Below are positions 43,260 through 50,861 of a DNA stretch of 64,000 nt, piece after piece. Every line of letters begins with the position of its first letter. The first letter of the stretch is position 1. Under the pieces are notes generated by a model. That model had not been told where the DNA came from and did not search any database. It saw only the letters and a list, made by a program, of their open reading frames with translations. The stretch is from JBFXCS01 sp050181915 (GTDB lineage: Bacteria; Actinomycetota; Thermoleophilia; Miltoncostaeales; Miltoncostaeaceae). Made by a program: the position numbers and the translations under genes. Location of the stretch: the NCBI GenBank assembly GCA_050181915.1, contig JBFXCS010000002.1:186001-250000 (forward strand), written 5' to 3'.

Positions 43260-44576
43260 ATGATTCCGGACAACGGACAAAGACGACACCGACGCGGCCG
43301 CCGTGCCCTCGTCGTCCTCGGGCTGGCGCTCGCCGCGCTGGCGGCGTGGGCATCGAGCGCTCTGGCCGCGACACCCGGCACGGTGGTCCTCGCGGGCACC
43401 GACCCGGCGTACACCGACGTGGTGCTCAACACGCCGGAGGGAGATGTTCCGACGACGCCCGGCGTCTTCCAGCTCGACGTCACGGTCGACGGCCAGACGA
43501 CGCGTCGGGTGGCCTTCTGCATCGACGCCACGACGATGATCGGCACCGGCACGACGTACCCCGTCTCCCTCCAGACCGCCTCCGACGACCCGGTGCTGGC
43601 CTCGCCCGGCCACCTGGCCGCCGCCTGGCTCATCAACGAGACGCCGGACCTGCTGGCCGCCGCTACCAACAAGGGCCTCGAGGCCGGCGCCATCCAGACC
43701 GCGATCTGGGTGCTCGCCGGTGAGGTCACCCCCGGGACCCCGACCAACGACGCCGTCCTCAACGCGCGCGCCAACCAGCTGGTCGCCCTCGCCACCGGCA
43801 AGGCACTCGCCGGCCCCGTCACCATCGCGGCCAACCCCGCCACGCTGACGGCCGGCGGCACCACCACCCTGAACCTCACCGGGACGCCCGGCTCCACCGC
43901 GAGCCTGTCCGTCACGTCCGGCCAGGGCACCCTGAGCGCCGCCGAGGTCACCTTCTCGCCGGCCGGCACGGCCAGCGTCACCCTGACCTCCGCCGCGGCC
44001 GGTGCGGTCACCGTGGGCGTCAGCGCCTCGGGCGGCCAGTACTGGAGGGCCACCAAGACCGCCGCCAACCCGGTGCAGGACACCGCGTTCGTGATCCCGG
44101 AGACCTACACGGCCGCCGCGACGGTCACCTTCACCCAGGCCCCGACCTCGGTCACTCCGCCTCCGCCGCCGGTCGAGATCACCCAGACGCCGAAGCCGGC
44201 GCTGACGATCGGCAAGAAGGCCCCGGCCCGCCAGGTCGCCGGCAGCGCCGTCAAGTACACGATCACCGTCCGCAACAGCGGCAAGGCCACGGCGCGCAAC
44301 GTGGTGGTCACCGACACGATCCCGTCCGGCATGGCGTACCTGCGCAGCAGCCGCGCCCCCGCCTCGACGGGCAAGAAGGTCACCTGGAAGATCACCAGCC
44401 TGGCGCCCGGCAAGAGCGTCACGATCAACGTGTGGCTGCAGGCCCCGAGCGGGCTGCGCGGCAAGAAGAGCAACACCGCGACCGCCGTCGCGAGCGGCGT
44501 GAAGCTGGTGCGGGCCACCGCGGCGACCCGGTTCGTCCCGGTCCCGGCGAAGGTCCAGCCCGCCGTCACGGGCTAA
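43260..44576 (+). CDS. Secreted TQXA thioester-domain protein with DUF11 repeat
   Basis: A 438-residue exported protein. The signal peptide runs to about residue 37. The thioester (TQXA) domain has the paired residues C87 in RVAFCIDATT and Q146 in GAIQTAIWVLAGE, which in Gram-positive adhesins form an internal Cys-Gln thioester that couples covalently to host or surface amines. An Ig-like segment and a PPPPPVEITQTPKP linker follow, then one DUF11 domain (KYTITVRNSGKATARNVVVT, DTIPSGMAYLR). There is no LPXTG. GGAAGGGAG sits about 8 bases before ATG 43260, preferred over an upstream start at 43188. A role in surface attachment or matrix cross-linking is likely. Confidence 0.82.
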   Translation: MIPDNGQRRHRRGRRALVVLGLALAALAAWASSALAATPGTVVLAGTDPAYTDVVLNTPEGDVPTTPGVFQLDVTVDGQTTRRVAFCIDATTMIGTGTTYPVSLQTASDDPVLASPGHLAAAWLINETPDLLAAATNKGLEAGAIQTAIWVLAGEVTPGTPTNDAVLNARANQLVALATGKALAGPVTIAANPATLTAGGTTTLNLTGTPGSTASLSVTSGQGTLSAAEVTFSPAGTASVTLTSAAAGAVTVGVSASGGQYWRATKTAANPVQDTAFVIPETYTAAATVTFTQAPTSVTPPPPPVEITQTPKPALTIGKKAPARQVAGSAVKYTITVRNSGKATARNVVVTDTIPSGMAYLRSSRAPASTGKKVTWKITSLAPGKSVTINVWLQAPSGLRGKKSNTATAVASGVKLVRATAATRFVPVPAKVQPAVTG

Positions 44577-44590
44577 AACAGGCGGTTCCG

Positions 44591-44627
44591 CACCCACACG
44601 GCGCGCCGTGAGCGCGCCGTGTGGGTG
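44591..44627 (+). terminator. Hairpin terminator after the thioester-protein gene
   Basis: A perfect 16-base stem (44591-44606 with 44612-44627, loop CGTGA) without a T-tract, 15 bases after the stop. Confidence 0.7.
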
Positions 44628-44644
44628 TCGTGTGAACGGCCCGC

Positions 44645-44650
44645 TACCGT
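44645..44650 (+). promoter_or_regulatory. Candidate -10 hexamer TACCGT for leaderless acyltransferase gene
   Basis: TACCGT ends 7 bases before ATG 44658, directly after the terminator. It belongs to the TANNNT leaderless series. Confidence 0.35.
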
Positions 44651-44657
44651 CCGCCCC

Positions 44658-45821
44658 ATGCTGGCCGGATATTGCGTGTCGGACGACGCGGGCCTCGAGG
44701 CCCTGCACGACGAGTGGGATGCGCTGGCCGTGCGCTGCGGCCGCCCCGGCTCATCGCCCGATCTGCTGCTCGCCTGGTGGCGTCACCTGCGCCCGCCCGG
44801 AGCGGCCGCGCGGGTCGTGGCGGTGCGCGACGGCGACGGGGCGCTCGTGGGCGTCGCGCCCCTGCTGGTGGCGGACGGCCCGATGCGACTGCCGTTCATG
44901 CGCTTCCTCGGCACCCCCTCGATGCCGCAGCGCGCCGGCATCGTGGCCCGCGCCGAGGACGAGGGGCCGGTGGCGGCCGCCGTCGCCGAGGCCCTGGGCA
45001 ATTCGTCGCCGCGGCCGGCGGCCGTCTCCCTCGACCGCATCGACGCCGACCGGGCCTGGCCGGGGATCCTGGCCGGGGCGTGGCCGGGGCGCCACGGCGC
45101 GCACATCTTCCGCGAGTTCCGGGTGCCGGTGCCGACGCTGTCGACCGCGTCCGGCGACGTCGAGCGCTGGCGCGCCACGCGAAGCTCCAACACCCGCCAC
45201 GCGGCGACGGCCACCCGCCGCCGCCTCGCCGCGCGCGGGGCCGAGGTGCGCCGCCTGGAGCACCCGGACGAGCTCGGCCCGGCCCTCGCCGCCTTCGCGC
45301 GCCTTCAGGCCCAGCGCTGGGGTCCGCGGTCGCAGCTGTGGCTGCCCCCGTCGATCGCGATGCTGCGCGAGGCGGGGGTCGCGATGCTGGGCGCCGGACG
45401 CATGCGCGTGTACGCCGTGACCGACGGGGCGGAGGTCGGCGCGGTGGCCATCCTGTTCGCCGCCGGCGGCGAGGTGCTGGCCTGGAACGGCGCGTGGGAT
45501 CCCGGCTGGGCGCGCGAGCGGCCGTTCATGGCGGCCCTGGACCGCGCGATCGAGGACTGCTTCGCGGAGGGCGACCGGCGGCTCGACTTCGGCGAGGGCG
45601 ACCAGCCCTTCAAGTTGCGGCTGGCCGACGGCGAGGACGCGATCTCGTGGACGACGATGCTCGCCCGCGGCCGCGGGCACCGGCGCGCCTGGGCGGCGAC
45701 GGCCCGCACCCGCTGGACCCTGGGCCTGCGCGCCCGCGCGCGGCGCCTGCCCCCGCCCGCGCAGCAGGCCATCCGCACCGTCCTGAACCGGGCGCGCACC
45801 GCCCGCGCGACCCCCGGCTAG
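44658..45821 (+). CDS. GNAT/FemAB-like acyltransferase (BioF2-like)
   Basis: A 387-residue cytoplasmic protein of the acetyltransferase-6 (BioF2/FemAB-like) type, often found with exopolysaccharide genes. Diagnostic parts are LAWWRHLRPPG, RWRATRSSNTRHAATATRRR, VGAVAILFAAGGEVLAWNGA and RLDFGEGDQPFKLRLADGE. It is paralogous to the convergent gene at 45982-47121. ATG 44658 is chosen because it follows the hexamer; an upstream GTG frame would run into the terminator. The TAG stop is made from the TA duplication plus the first base of the MITE that follows. It could transfer an acyl or aminoacyl group to the polymer. Confidence 0.82.
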   Translation: MLAGYCVSDDAGLEALHDEWDALAVRCGRPGSSPDLLLAWWRHLRPPGAAARVVAVRDGDGALVGVAPLLVADGPMRLPFMRFLGTPSMPQRAGIVARAEDEGPVAAAVAEALGNSSPRPAAVSLDRIDADRAWPGILAGAWPGRHGAHIFREFRVPVPTLSTASGDVERWRATRSSNTRHAATATRRRLAARGAEVRRLEHPDELGPALAAFARLQAQRWGPRSQLWLPPSIAMLREAGVAMLGAGRMRVYAVTDGAEVGAVAILFAAGGEVLAWNGAWDPGWARERPFMAALDRAIEDCFAEGDRRLDFGEGDQPFKLRLADGEDAISWTTMLARGRGHRRAWAATARTRWTLGLRARARRLPPPAQQAIRTVLNRARTARATPG

Positions 45822-45984
45822 TGCCGTGTCCGGTGACGTTGGCCCGTTATGGCCGCGAAAACCCGGCGGGGCAAGGACGCAGCGTCATCCGCATGGTCGT
45901 CGCCATGTGGATGATCGAGGACGCCGCATCCGCCGAGGTTTGCAGCGAGCAAGAACGGGGCGAACGTTGCCCGACACGGCACTA
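45819..45984. mobile_element. Foldback MITE with TA target duplication in a CTAG site
   Basis: A non-coding 162-base element at 45821-45982 begins GTGCCGTGTC and ends with its exact complement GACACGGCAC, bordered on both sides by TA (45819-45820 and 45983-45984). The base before the left TA is C and the base after the right TA is G, so the empty site reads CTAG, as for IS630/Tc1-type insertion. The two halves are imperfect inverted copies along their whole length (for instance CATCCGCATGG at 45886 and CCATGTGGATG at 45903). No transposase is present. It supplies the stop codons of both flanking genes and could act as a bidirectional terminator. Confidence 0.75.
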
Positions 45985-47121
45985 GGACCCGCGCAGCCGG
46001 TCGACCGCCGCCCGCACCCGGCGCTGGGCCGGCGGCGGCAGCCGCCGCACCCCCTCCGCCGCCGCGGCGCGCAGGCGGCCGGGCAGCAGCCGCGCCTCGG
46101 TGAGGGCGCGATCCGCGCCGCCGCAGATGATCAAGGCCGGCCCGAGCGGTTCGTCGGCGTCCGCCAAGCGGTCCTTGTACTCGCTGCTGCCGCCGCCGAA
46201 GTCGATGCGCGCGTCCCCCTGCCGGAAGGCGTGCTCCACCGCGAAGGCCAGCGCCTCGAAGCCGGGTCGCAGCGCCGCCTCGGCCGGATCGAAGCCGCCG
46301 TTCCAGTAGGCCGCCTCGCCTCCGCCGATCACGAACAGCTGGGCGCTGATCGGCCGCCCCGCGCGCTCGAGCAGCCACACCCGCATGCGGCCGCCGGGGA
46401 CCATCGCGGCGGCGGCGTCGCGCACCATGCCCTCGACGCCCGCGGCCAGCGAGCTCTCGCGCCGCATGCTGCTCCAGCGGGCGGCGTGCAGGCGCATCAG
46501 CGCGGCCGCCGTGGTCGCGGGGTCGTCGTCCGGGCCGACCAGGCGGGCCGTGACCCCCGCCGCCTCCAGGCGGCGGCGAGCCCGCGCGCGCTGCCCGCGG
46601 AAGTTGGAGCTGCGCTCGGCGAGCCACTGCTCGTAGCTGCGACCGCGGGTCGCGAGGGTGGGGGCCGGCACCCGCCGCTCGCGCCGCACCGTCGCGCGGG
46701 GGCCCATCGCGCCCGCCAGCAGGTCCGGCCACCGGGAGCGGGCGTCCACCCGGTCGAGCAGGAGCACGCGAGGCCCGCGCTCCAGACCGCCCAGGGCGGC
46801 CGCGACGGCGGCGGCGACCTCGTCCTCGCGGCCGGGCGCGGCGAGCGGCTCCACCCGGTGGCCGGTGCCCAGCAGGCGCGCGAGGCTCAGCCCGCCCGGA
46901 CCGCGCATCTGGTACCAGGGCGCGAGGCCCACCAGGTCCCCGCCCGCGTCGCGCACCGCCACCACCGCGAGGCGGGAGTCCCGCGGGGCCAGGTGGCGCC
47001 ACCACGCCAGCATCCAGGCGGGCGCCGAGTACGGCTGGCGCCGGCGCGTCGCCAGGTCGTCCCACGCGTCGATCAACGGGGCCAGTCCGGCCTCGTCCCG
47101 GATCACCGCGGCGCCGGTCAT
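45982..47121 (-). CDS. GNAT/FemAB-like acyltransferase, paralogue of the convergent gene
   Basis: A 379-residue protein of the same acetyltransferase-6 type as the gene at 44658. It has LAWWRHLAPRDS, YEQWLAERSSNFRGQRARAR, PISAQLFVIGGGEAAYWNGG, FRQGDARIDFGGGSSEYKDR and a similar C-terminal RLPPPAQRRVRAAVDRLRG. The two genes face each other with their TAG stops at either end of the MITE, suggesting an inverted duplication with later divergence. The substrate is unknown; a glycan or peptide amine is likely. Confidence 0.82.
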   Translation of the reverse strand: MTGAAVIRDEAGLAPLIDAWDDLATRRRQPYSAPAWMLAWWRHLAPRDSRLAVVAVRDAGGDLVGLAPWYQMRGPGGLSLARLLGTGHRVEPLAAPGREDEVAAAVAAALGGLERGPRVLLLDRVDARSRWPDLLAGAMGPRATVRRERRVPAPTLATRGRSYEQWLAERSSNFRGQRARARRRLEAAGVTARLVGPDDDPATTAAALMRLHAARWSSMRRESSLAAGVEGMVRDAAAAMVPGGRMRVWLLERAGRPISAQLFVIGGGEAAYWNGGFDPAEAALRPGFEALAFAVEHAFRQGDARIDFGGGSSEYKDRLADADEPLGPALIICGGADRALTEARLLPGRLRAAAAEGVRRLPPPAQRRVRAAVDRLRGS

Positions 47122-47234
47122 CGGGTGCCGGATCGCCCCGGCGGTTCACCTGCGCCACTCATGCCGCCGATACGAAACAGCCGCAACCGGTCCACGGCAA
47201 CCCTTTCTGGTCATTCGGGGGGGTGAGGGCGCAG

Positions 47235-47240
47235 TAAGAT
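47235..47240 (+). promoter_or_regulatory. Candidate -10 hexamer TAAGAT for leaderless Ig-like protein gene
   Basis: TAAGAT ends 10 bases before TTG 47251 with no ribosome-binding site between. Confidence 0.35.
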
Positions 47241-47250
47241 TCCGGGCGCT

Positions 47251-48513
47251 TTGGCGAATGCACGTCGTCTCCCGGCCTTCGTCCCCGCCGTCGCGGTCGT
47301 CTGCGGGGCGGCCCTCGCCTGCGCGGCGCCGGCGCTGGCCGACCCGCTCCCCGCGGCGCCGGACGACAACGCGATCAGCGACACGCGCACGCCGACCCTC
47401 GCCTGGAGCGGGGCGACCTGCCTCGAGCCCATCGAGTCGGCCACCGTCGAGATCGTCGCGGAGGGCATCGGCACCGTGGCCACCGGACGGGGAGAGAGCG
47501 GCACGACGACGGTCACGACCCCGCTCCCCGACGACACGCCGATCCGCTGGTACGTGAAGAGCACCTGCCTCGGAGTGATCCAGGGGACCACCCCTCCGGA
47601 GCTGTGGCGCACCCTGCGCGTCTCGACGGCGCCGCTGGACGCCCCCGCCATCACCGGAGGGCCCTCCGGGCTGGTCCCGGGCGGGCGCCAGGTGTTCGCC
47701 TGGAGCGGCGCCCGCGCCCAGGCCGCCTGGCGGGTGGTGCGCTCGGACGGCGCCGTCGCCCAGGCCGGCGAGGCCGGCGGCTCCGGGCAGGCGCTCGTCG
47801 AGCCGCTCCCCTCCGGCCAGTACACCTTCGAGGTCGCGGAGCGCTCGCTCGCGGGCGTCAGCGGCCCGGCGGCCACGCGCGCCTTCACGGTCGACGCCGA
47901 CGTGCCCGCCACCCTCGCCCTGGCCGCCGGGCCCAAGGCCAGGGCCACGACGGCCACGCCCACCTTCGTCTGGACGGGCCTCGAGCCCGGCGCCACCGTC
48001 ACCTGGCAGGTGTTCGGCGCGGGCGGCGCCGTCGTGCAGGGCCCCAACTCGGTCTCGGCCGACCGGGTGAAGGTCGCCCCGCTCGTCTCCGGCACGTACG
48101 TCTTCCGCGCCCGGCAGGCCGACGCGGCGGGCAACGCCTCCGACTGGCTGGTGGTGCCCTTCTCGCTCGCCGTCTCGCCCACCGCCTCCGGCGTGCGCCT
48201 CCCGTCCACGAACGCGAAGCGGCTGAAGCCGAGGGCCGGCAGCCGCGTCACCTCCACCCGGCCGGTGCTGCGCTGGCAGCGCAAGGCCGGCGCCCGCCTC
48301 TACAACGTGCAGATCTTCCGCGTCACGAGGGCGGGCAAGCTGGTGAAGGTGCACTCCGCCTTCCCGCGCGCGCGCAGCCTCCGGGTGCCCCGCAGGGTGC
48401 TGAGGGCGGGCACCTGCTACGTGTGGCGCTCGTGGCCGTTCATGGCCGTCACCAAGCCGGCCAAGAGCGCCGTCGGCGTGTCGAACTTCTGCGTGGCGGC
48501 GTCGGCGAAGTAG
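47251..48513 (+). CDS. Secreted Ig/FN3-like protein with a Cys-pair C-terminal domain
   Basis: A 420-residue exported protein. The signal peptide ends near ALADP (about residue 31). Two or three Ig/FN3-like repeats follow (PTLAWSGATCLEP, GGRQVFAWSGARAQAAWRVV, PTFVWTGLEPGATVTWQVFG). The last 110 residues form a basic domain with RLKPRAGSRV, RPVLRWQRKAGARLYNVQIF, FPRARSLRVP, TCYVWRSWPF and SNFCVAAS. The same domain ends the protein at 48659, so the two are paralogues. The two cysteines may pair. There is no sortase or lipobox signal. Likely a surface or matrix protein of unknown ligand. Confidence 0.78.
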   Translation: MANARRLPAFVPAVAVVCGAALACAAPALADPLPAAPDDNAISDTRTPTLAWSGATCLEPIESATVEIVAEGIGTVATGRGESGTTTVTTPLPDDTPIRWYVKSTCLGVIQGTTPPELWRTLRVSTAPLDAPAITGGPSGLVPGGRQVFAWSGARAQAAWRVVRSDGAVAQAGEAGGSGQALVEPLPSGQYTFEVAERSLAGVSGPAATRAFTVDADVPATLALAAGPKARATTATPTFVWTGLEPGATVTWQVFGAGGAVVQGPNSVSADRVKVAPLVSGTYVFRARQADAAGNASDWLVVPFSLAVSPTASGVRLPSTNAKRLKPRAGSRVTSTRPVLRWQRKAGARLYNVQIFRVTRAGKLVKVHSAFPRARSLRVPRRVLRAGTCYVWRSWPFMAVTKPAKSAVGVSNFCVAASAK

Positions 48514-48643
48514 GAGCGGCCCCCGGCGCGCATCGACGCGGACGGGAAAATCCCTGCTCGCTCGTCCGACCCCCCCGTTCGGCGACTCCAGAACTGGCCG
48601 TCCGGGCAGCCCGCACCCGGTGCGGAGGCGGGTGGCCCGGCCT

Positions 48644-48649
48644 TACTAT
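48644..48649 (+). promoter_or_regulatory. Candidate -10 hexamer TACTAT for leaderless Ig-repeat gene
   Basis: TACTAT ends 9 bases before ATG 48659, in a GC-rich context, without a ribosome-binding site. Confidence 0.4.
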
Positions 48650-48658
48650 CGCCACGAC

Positions 48659-50827
48659 ATGGAACGTCGCCAGAATCTGCCGAGGATCCCCCGCACGGCC
48701 GCCCTCGCCCTCCTCGCCGGAGCGGCCACTCTGGGCGGCGCCGGAGTCGCCTTCGCGGCGCCCACGGCCCCCATCCTGACGGCTCCCCCCGCGACGCCGA
48801 CCAAGGCGGCCACGGCGACGTTCAATTGGTCGGCGTCCACGCCGACGCCGCCCGCCGTGGGCGACCCCACGCCGCCCGCCGTCACCAGGTACGAGGGAGG
48901 CCTCACGGCCGCCGCGGCCCCCCCGGCCGCCCCCGGATCGTTCGGTCTCGCCCTCACCTCCGGCGCGCTGACGCTTCCCGCGACCGACGGGACGGCCTAC
49001 TTCCACGTTCGCGCGATCGAGGTCGACCCCGACGCACCGGCCACCGAGGTCCCCAGCACGTGGACCACGTACGCGATCACCGTCGACCGGACGCCCCCCG
49101 CCGTGGCGCGCACCAGCCCGCTCGGCGCCCCGCCCGCGTGGTACACGGCGCCCTTCACCCTCTCCTGGACCTGCACCGACGCCTCGACGGTCACCGGCTG
49201 CCCGAACCCCCTGACCCAGCTGATCAGCGCGGATACGGCCAACGGCTCATCCTCGGGGACGGCCACCGACGCGGCGGGCAACGCGACGCCCTGGAGCTTC
49301 GCCTACAAGCTCGACAAGACGCCGCCCACCGTCGCGGGCACCGCGTCGACCGCGGCGAACGCGCTCGGCTGGCGGCGCGCCGACTTCACGATCAACTGGA
49401 CGTGCACCGACGCGACGTCGGGGTGCGCCACCGCCCCGCCGCCGACGTCCGTGACGGCCGAGAGCGTCAACGGCTCGGTGCCGTCGCCGGCCGTGAACGA
49501 CGTCGCGGGCAACGCCGCCCCGGCGAACCCGTTCGCCTACAAGCTCGACAAGACGCCACCGCCCGCGACGAACCTGGCGAGCCCCAGCAACGACGCGACC
49601 GTCGCCGCCGTCCCGACGCTGCGCTGGTCGGAGGTGGTCGACACGGCGGGCTCGGGATTCTCGCGCTTCCAGGTGATCTGGGCCAACGCCCCCGGCGGCG
49701 CCCAGGTGCTGCAGACCCTCAACGACCCGACCGGCAAGTCGACCTCCTACACGCCCGAGGTCGCGCTGCCGCAGGTCACGCCGATCGAGTGGTTCGTGCG
49801 CTCCTTCGACAAGGCCGACAACACCGCCGACTCGGCGCACCGCAGCTTCATCATCGACGACCGCGCGCCCGTGGCGCCCGCCATCCAGACCGGCCCGCCC
49901 GACCAGACCAACGACGCGACGCCGTCGTTCAGCTGGAGCGGCGGCCAGCCGACCTTCCGCTGGAAGCTGGTGCCGGCCGGCGCGACCGACCCGCTGCAGG
50001 CCGGCTCCGGCGCGACGACCTCGGCGACGCTCAACCCCATCCCCGACGGCACCTACGCCTTCTTCGTCACCCAGGTGAGCGCCGCGGGCGTCGAGGGGGC
50101 CGAGGCGAGCTGGACCTTCACGGTCGACACCGCGGCCCCGGCCGCGCCCCAGGTGAACGGGCCCACGACCCCGGCCACCGACCTCACCCAGAGCTTCGAC
50201 TGGAGCGGCGAGCCGCACGCCACCTACACGTGGCGAGTGATCGGGGCGAACGGCAGCCTCAAGCAGGGCCCGGTGAGCCAGAAGGAGACGTCGGCCACCA
50301 CCACCGAGCTGTCGCCCAGCACCTACTCGTTCGAGCTGCGCCAGACCGACCGCGCCGGCAACACCTCCGCCCCCGCGGTGATCCCCTTCACCGTCACCGG
50401 CCCCAAGGAGCTGGTGAAGCCGGTCTCCAACACGGCGGGCCTGCCGCTCAGCAACACGAGCCGCCTGAAGCCGAAGGCCGGCAGCGTGCTGCCGACCCGG
50501 CGCCCCGTGCTGCAGTGGACCCGCGGCCCGCGCGGCACCACGCTCTACAACCTTCAGCTCTACCGGGTGGTGCGGAACGCGAAGACGCGCAAGGCCAAGG
50601 TCGTGAAGGTGCTCTCGACCTTCCCGCGGGCGCGCCAGTACCGCGTGCCGACGGCGCGCACCCGGGCGGCCACCTGCTACGTGTGGCGCGTCTGGCCGTA
50701 CCTCGGCAACAGGTTCTCGGCCAAGCCGGTGGGCGTCAGCAGCTTCTGCGTGGCGAGCAAGCAGTCGATCAAGGCCAAGGCGAAGGCCAGGGCCGCGAAG
50801 GCGAAGGCGAAGAAGTCCGGGCGCTGA
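48659..50827 (+). CDS. Large secreted Ig-repeat protein, paralogue of the preceding gene
   Basis: A 722-residue exported protein with a signal peptide (to about AFAAP, residue 33). It has five or so Ig-like repeats. Two start with the near-identical element AYKLDKTPP (near 215 and 297), and several have a W-x-C or FxWSG strand (FTLSWTCTDAST, FTINWTCTDATSGC, PSFSWSGGQPTFRWKLV, QSFDWSGEPHATYTWRVIG). The C-terminal domain (RLKPKAGSVLPTRRPVLQW, TCYVWRVWPY, SSFCVAS) matches the protein at 47251. It is followed by a KAKAKARAAKAKAKKSGR tail. Function unknown; probably an elongated surface protein. Confidence 0.78.
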   Translation: MERRQNLPRIPRTAALALLAGAATLGGAGVAFAAPTAPILTAPPATPTKAATATFNWSASTPTPPAVGDPTPPAVTRYEGGLTAAAAPPAAPGSFGLALTSGALTLPATDGTAYFHVRAIEVDPDAPATEVPSTWTTYAITVDRTPPAVARTSPLGAPPAWYTAPFTLSWTCTDASTVTGCPNPLTQLISADTANGSSSGTATDAAGNATPWSFAYKLDKTPPTVAGTASTAANALGWRRADFTINWTCTDATSGCATAPPPTSVTAESVNGSVPSPAVNDVAGNAAPANPFAYKLDKTPPPATNLASPSNDATVAAVPTLRWSEVVDTAGSGFSRFQVIWANAPGGAQVLQTLNDPTGKSTSYTPEVALPQVTPIEWFVRSFDKADNTADSAHRSFIIDDRAPVAPAIQTGPPDQTNDATPSFSWSGGQPTFRWKLVPAGATDPLQAGSGATTSATLNPIPDGTYAFFVTQVSAAGVEGAEASWTFTVDTAAPAAPQVNGPTTPATDLTQSFDWSGEPHATYTWRVIGANGSLKQGPVSQKETSATTTELSPSTYSFELRQTDRAGNTSAPAVIPFTVTGPKELVKPVSNTAGLPLSNTSRLKPKAGSVLPTRRPVLQWTRGPRGTTLYNLQLYRVVRNAKTRKAKVVKVLSTFPRARQYRVPTARTRAATCYVWRVWPYLGNRFSAKPVGVSSFCVASKQSIKAKAKARAAKAKAKKSGR

Positions 50828-50847
50828 CGGGCGGGGCTCCGTTCCAC

Positions 50848-50853
50848 TAGACT
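50848..50853 (+). promoter_or_regulatory. Candidate -10 hexamer TAGACT for leaderless aminotransferase gene
   Basis: TAGACT ends 8 bases before GTG 50862. Confidence 0.35.
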
Positions 50854-50861
50854 CCCGCCCC

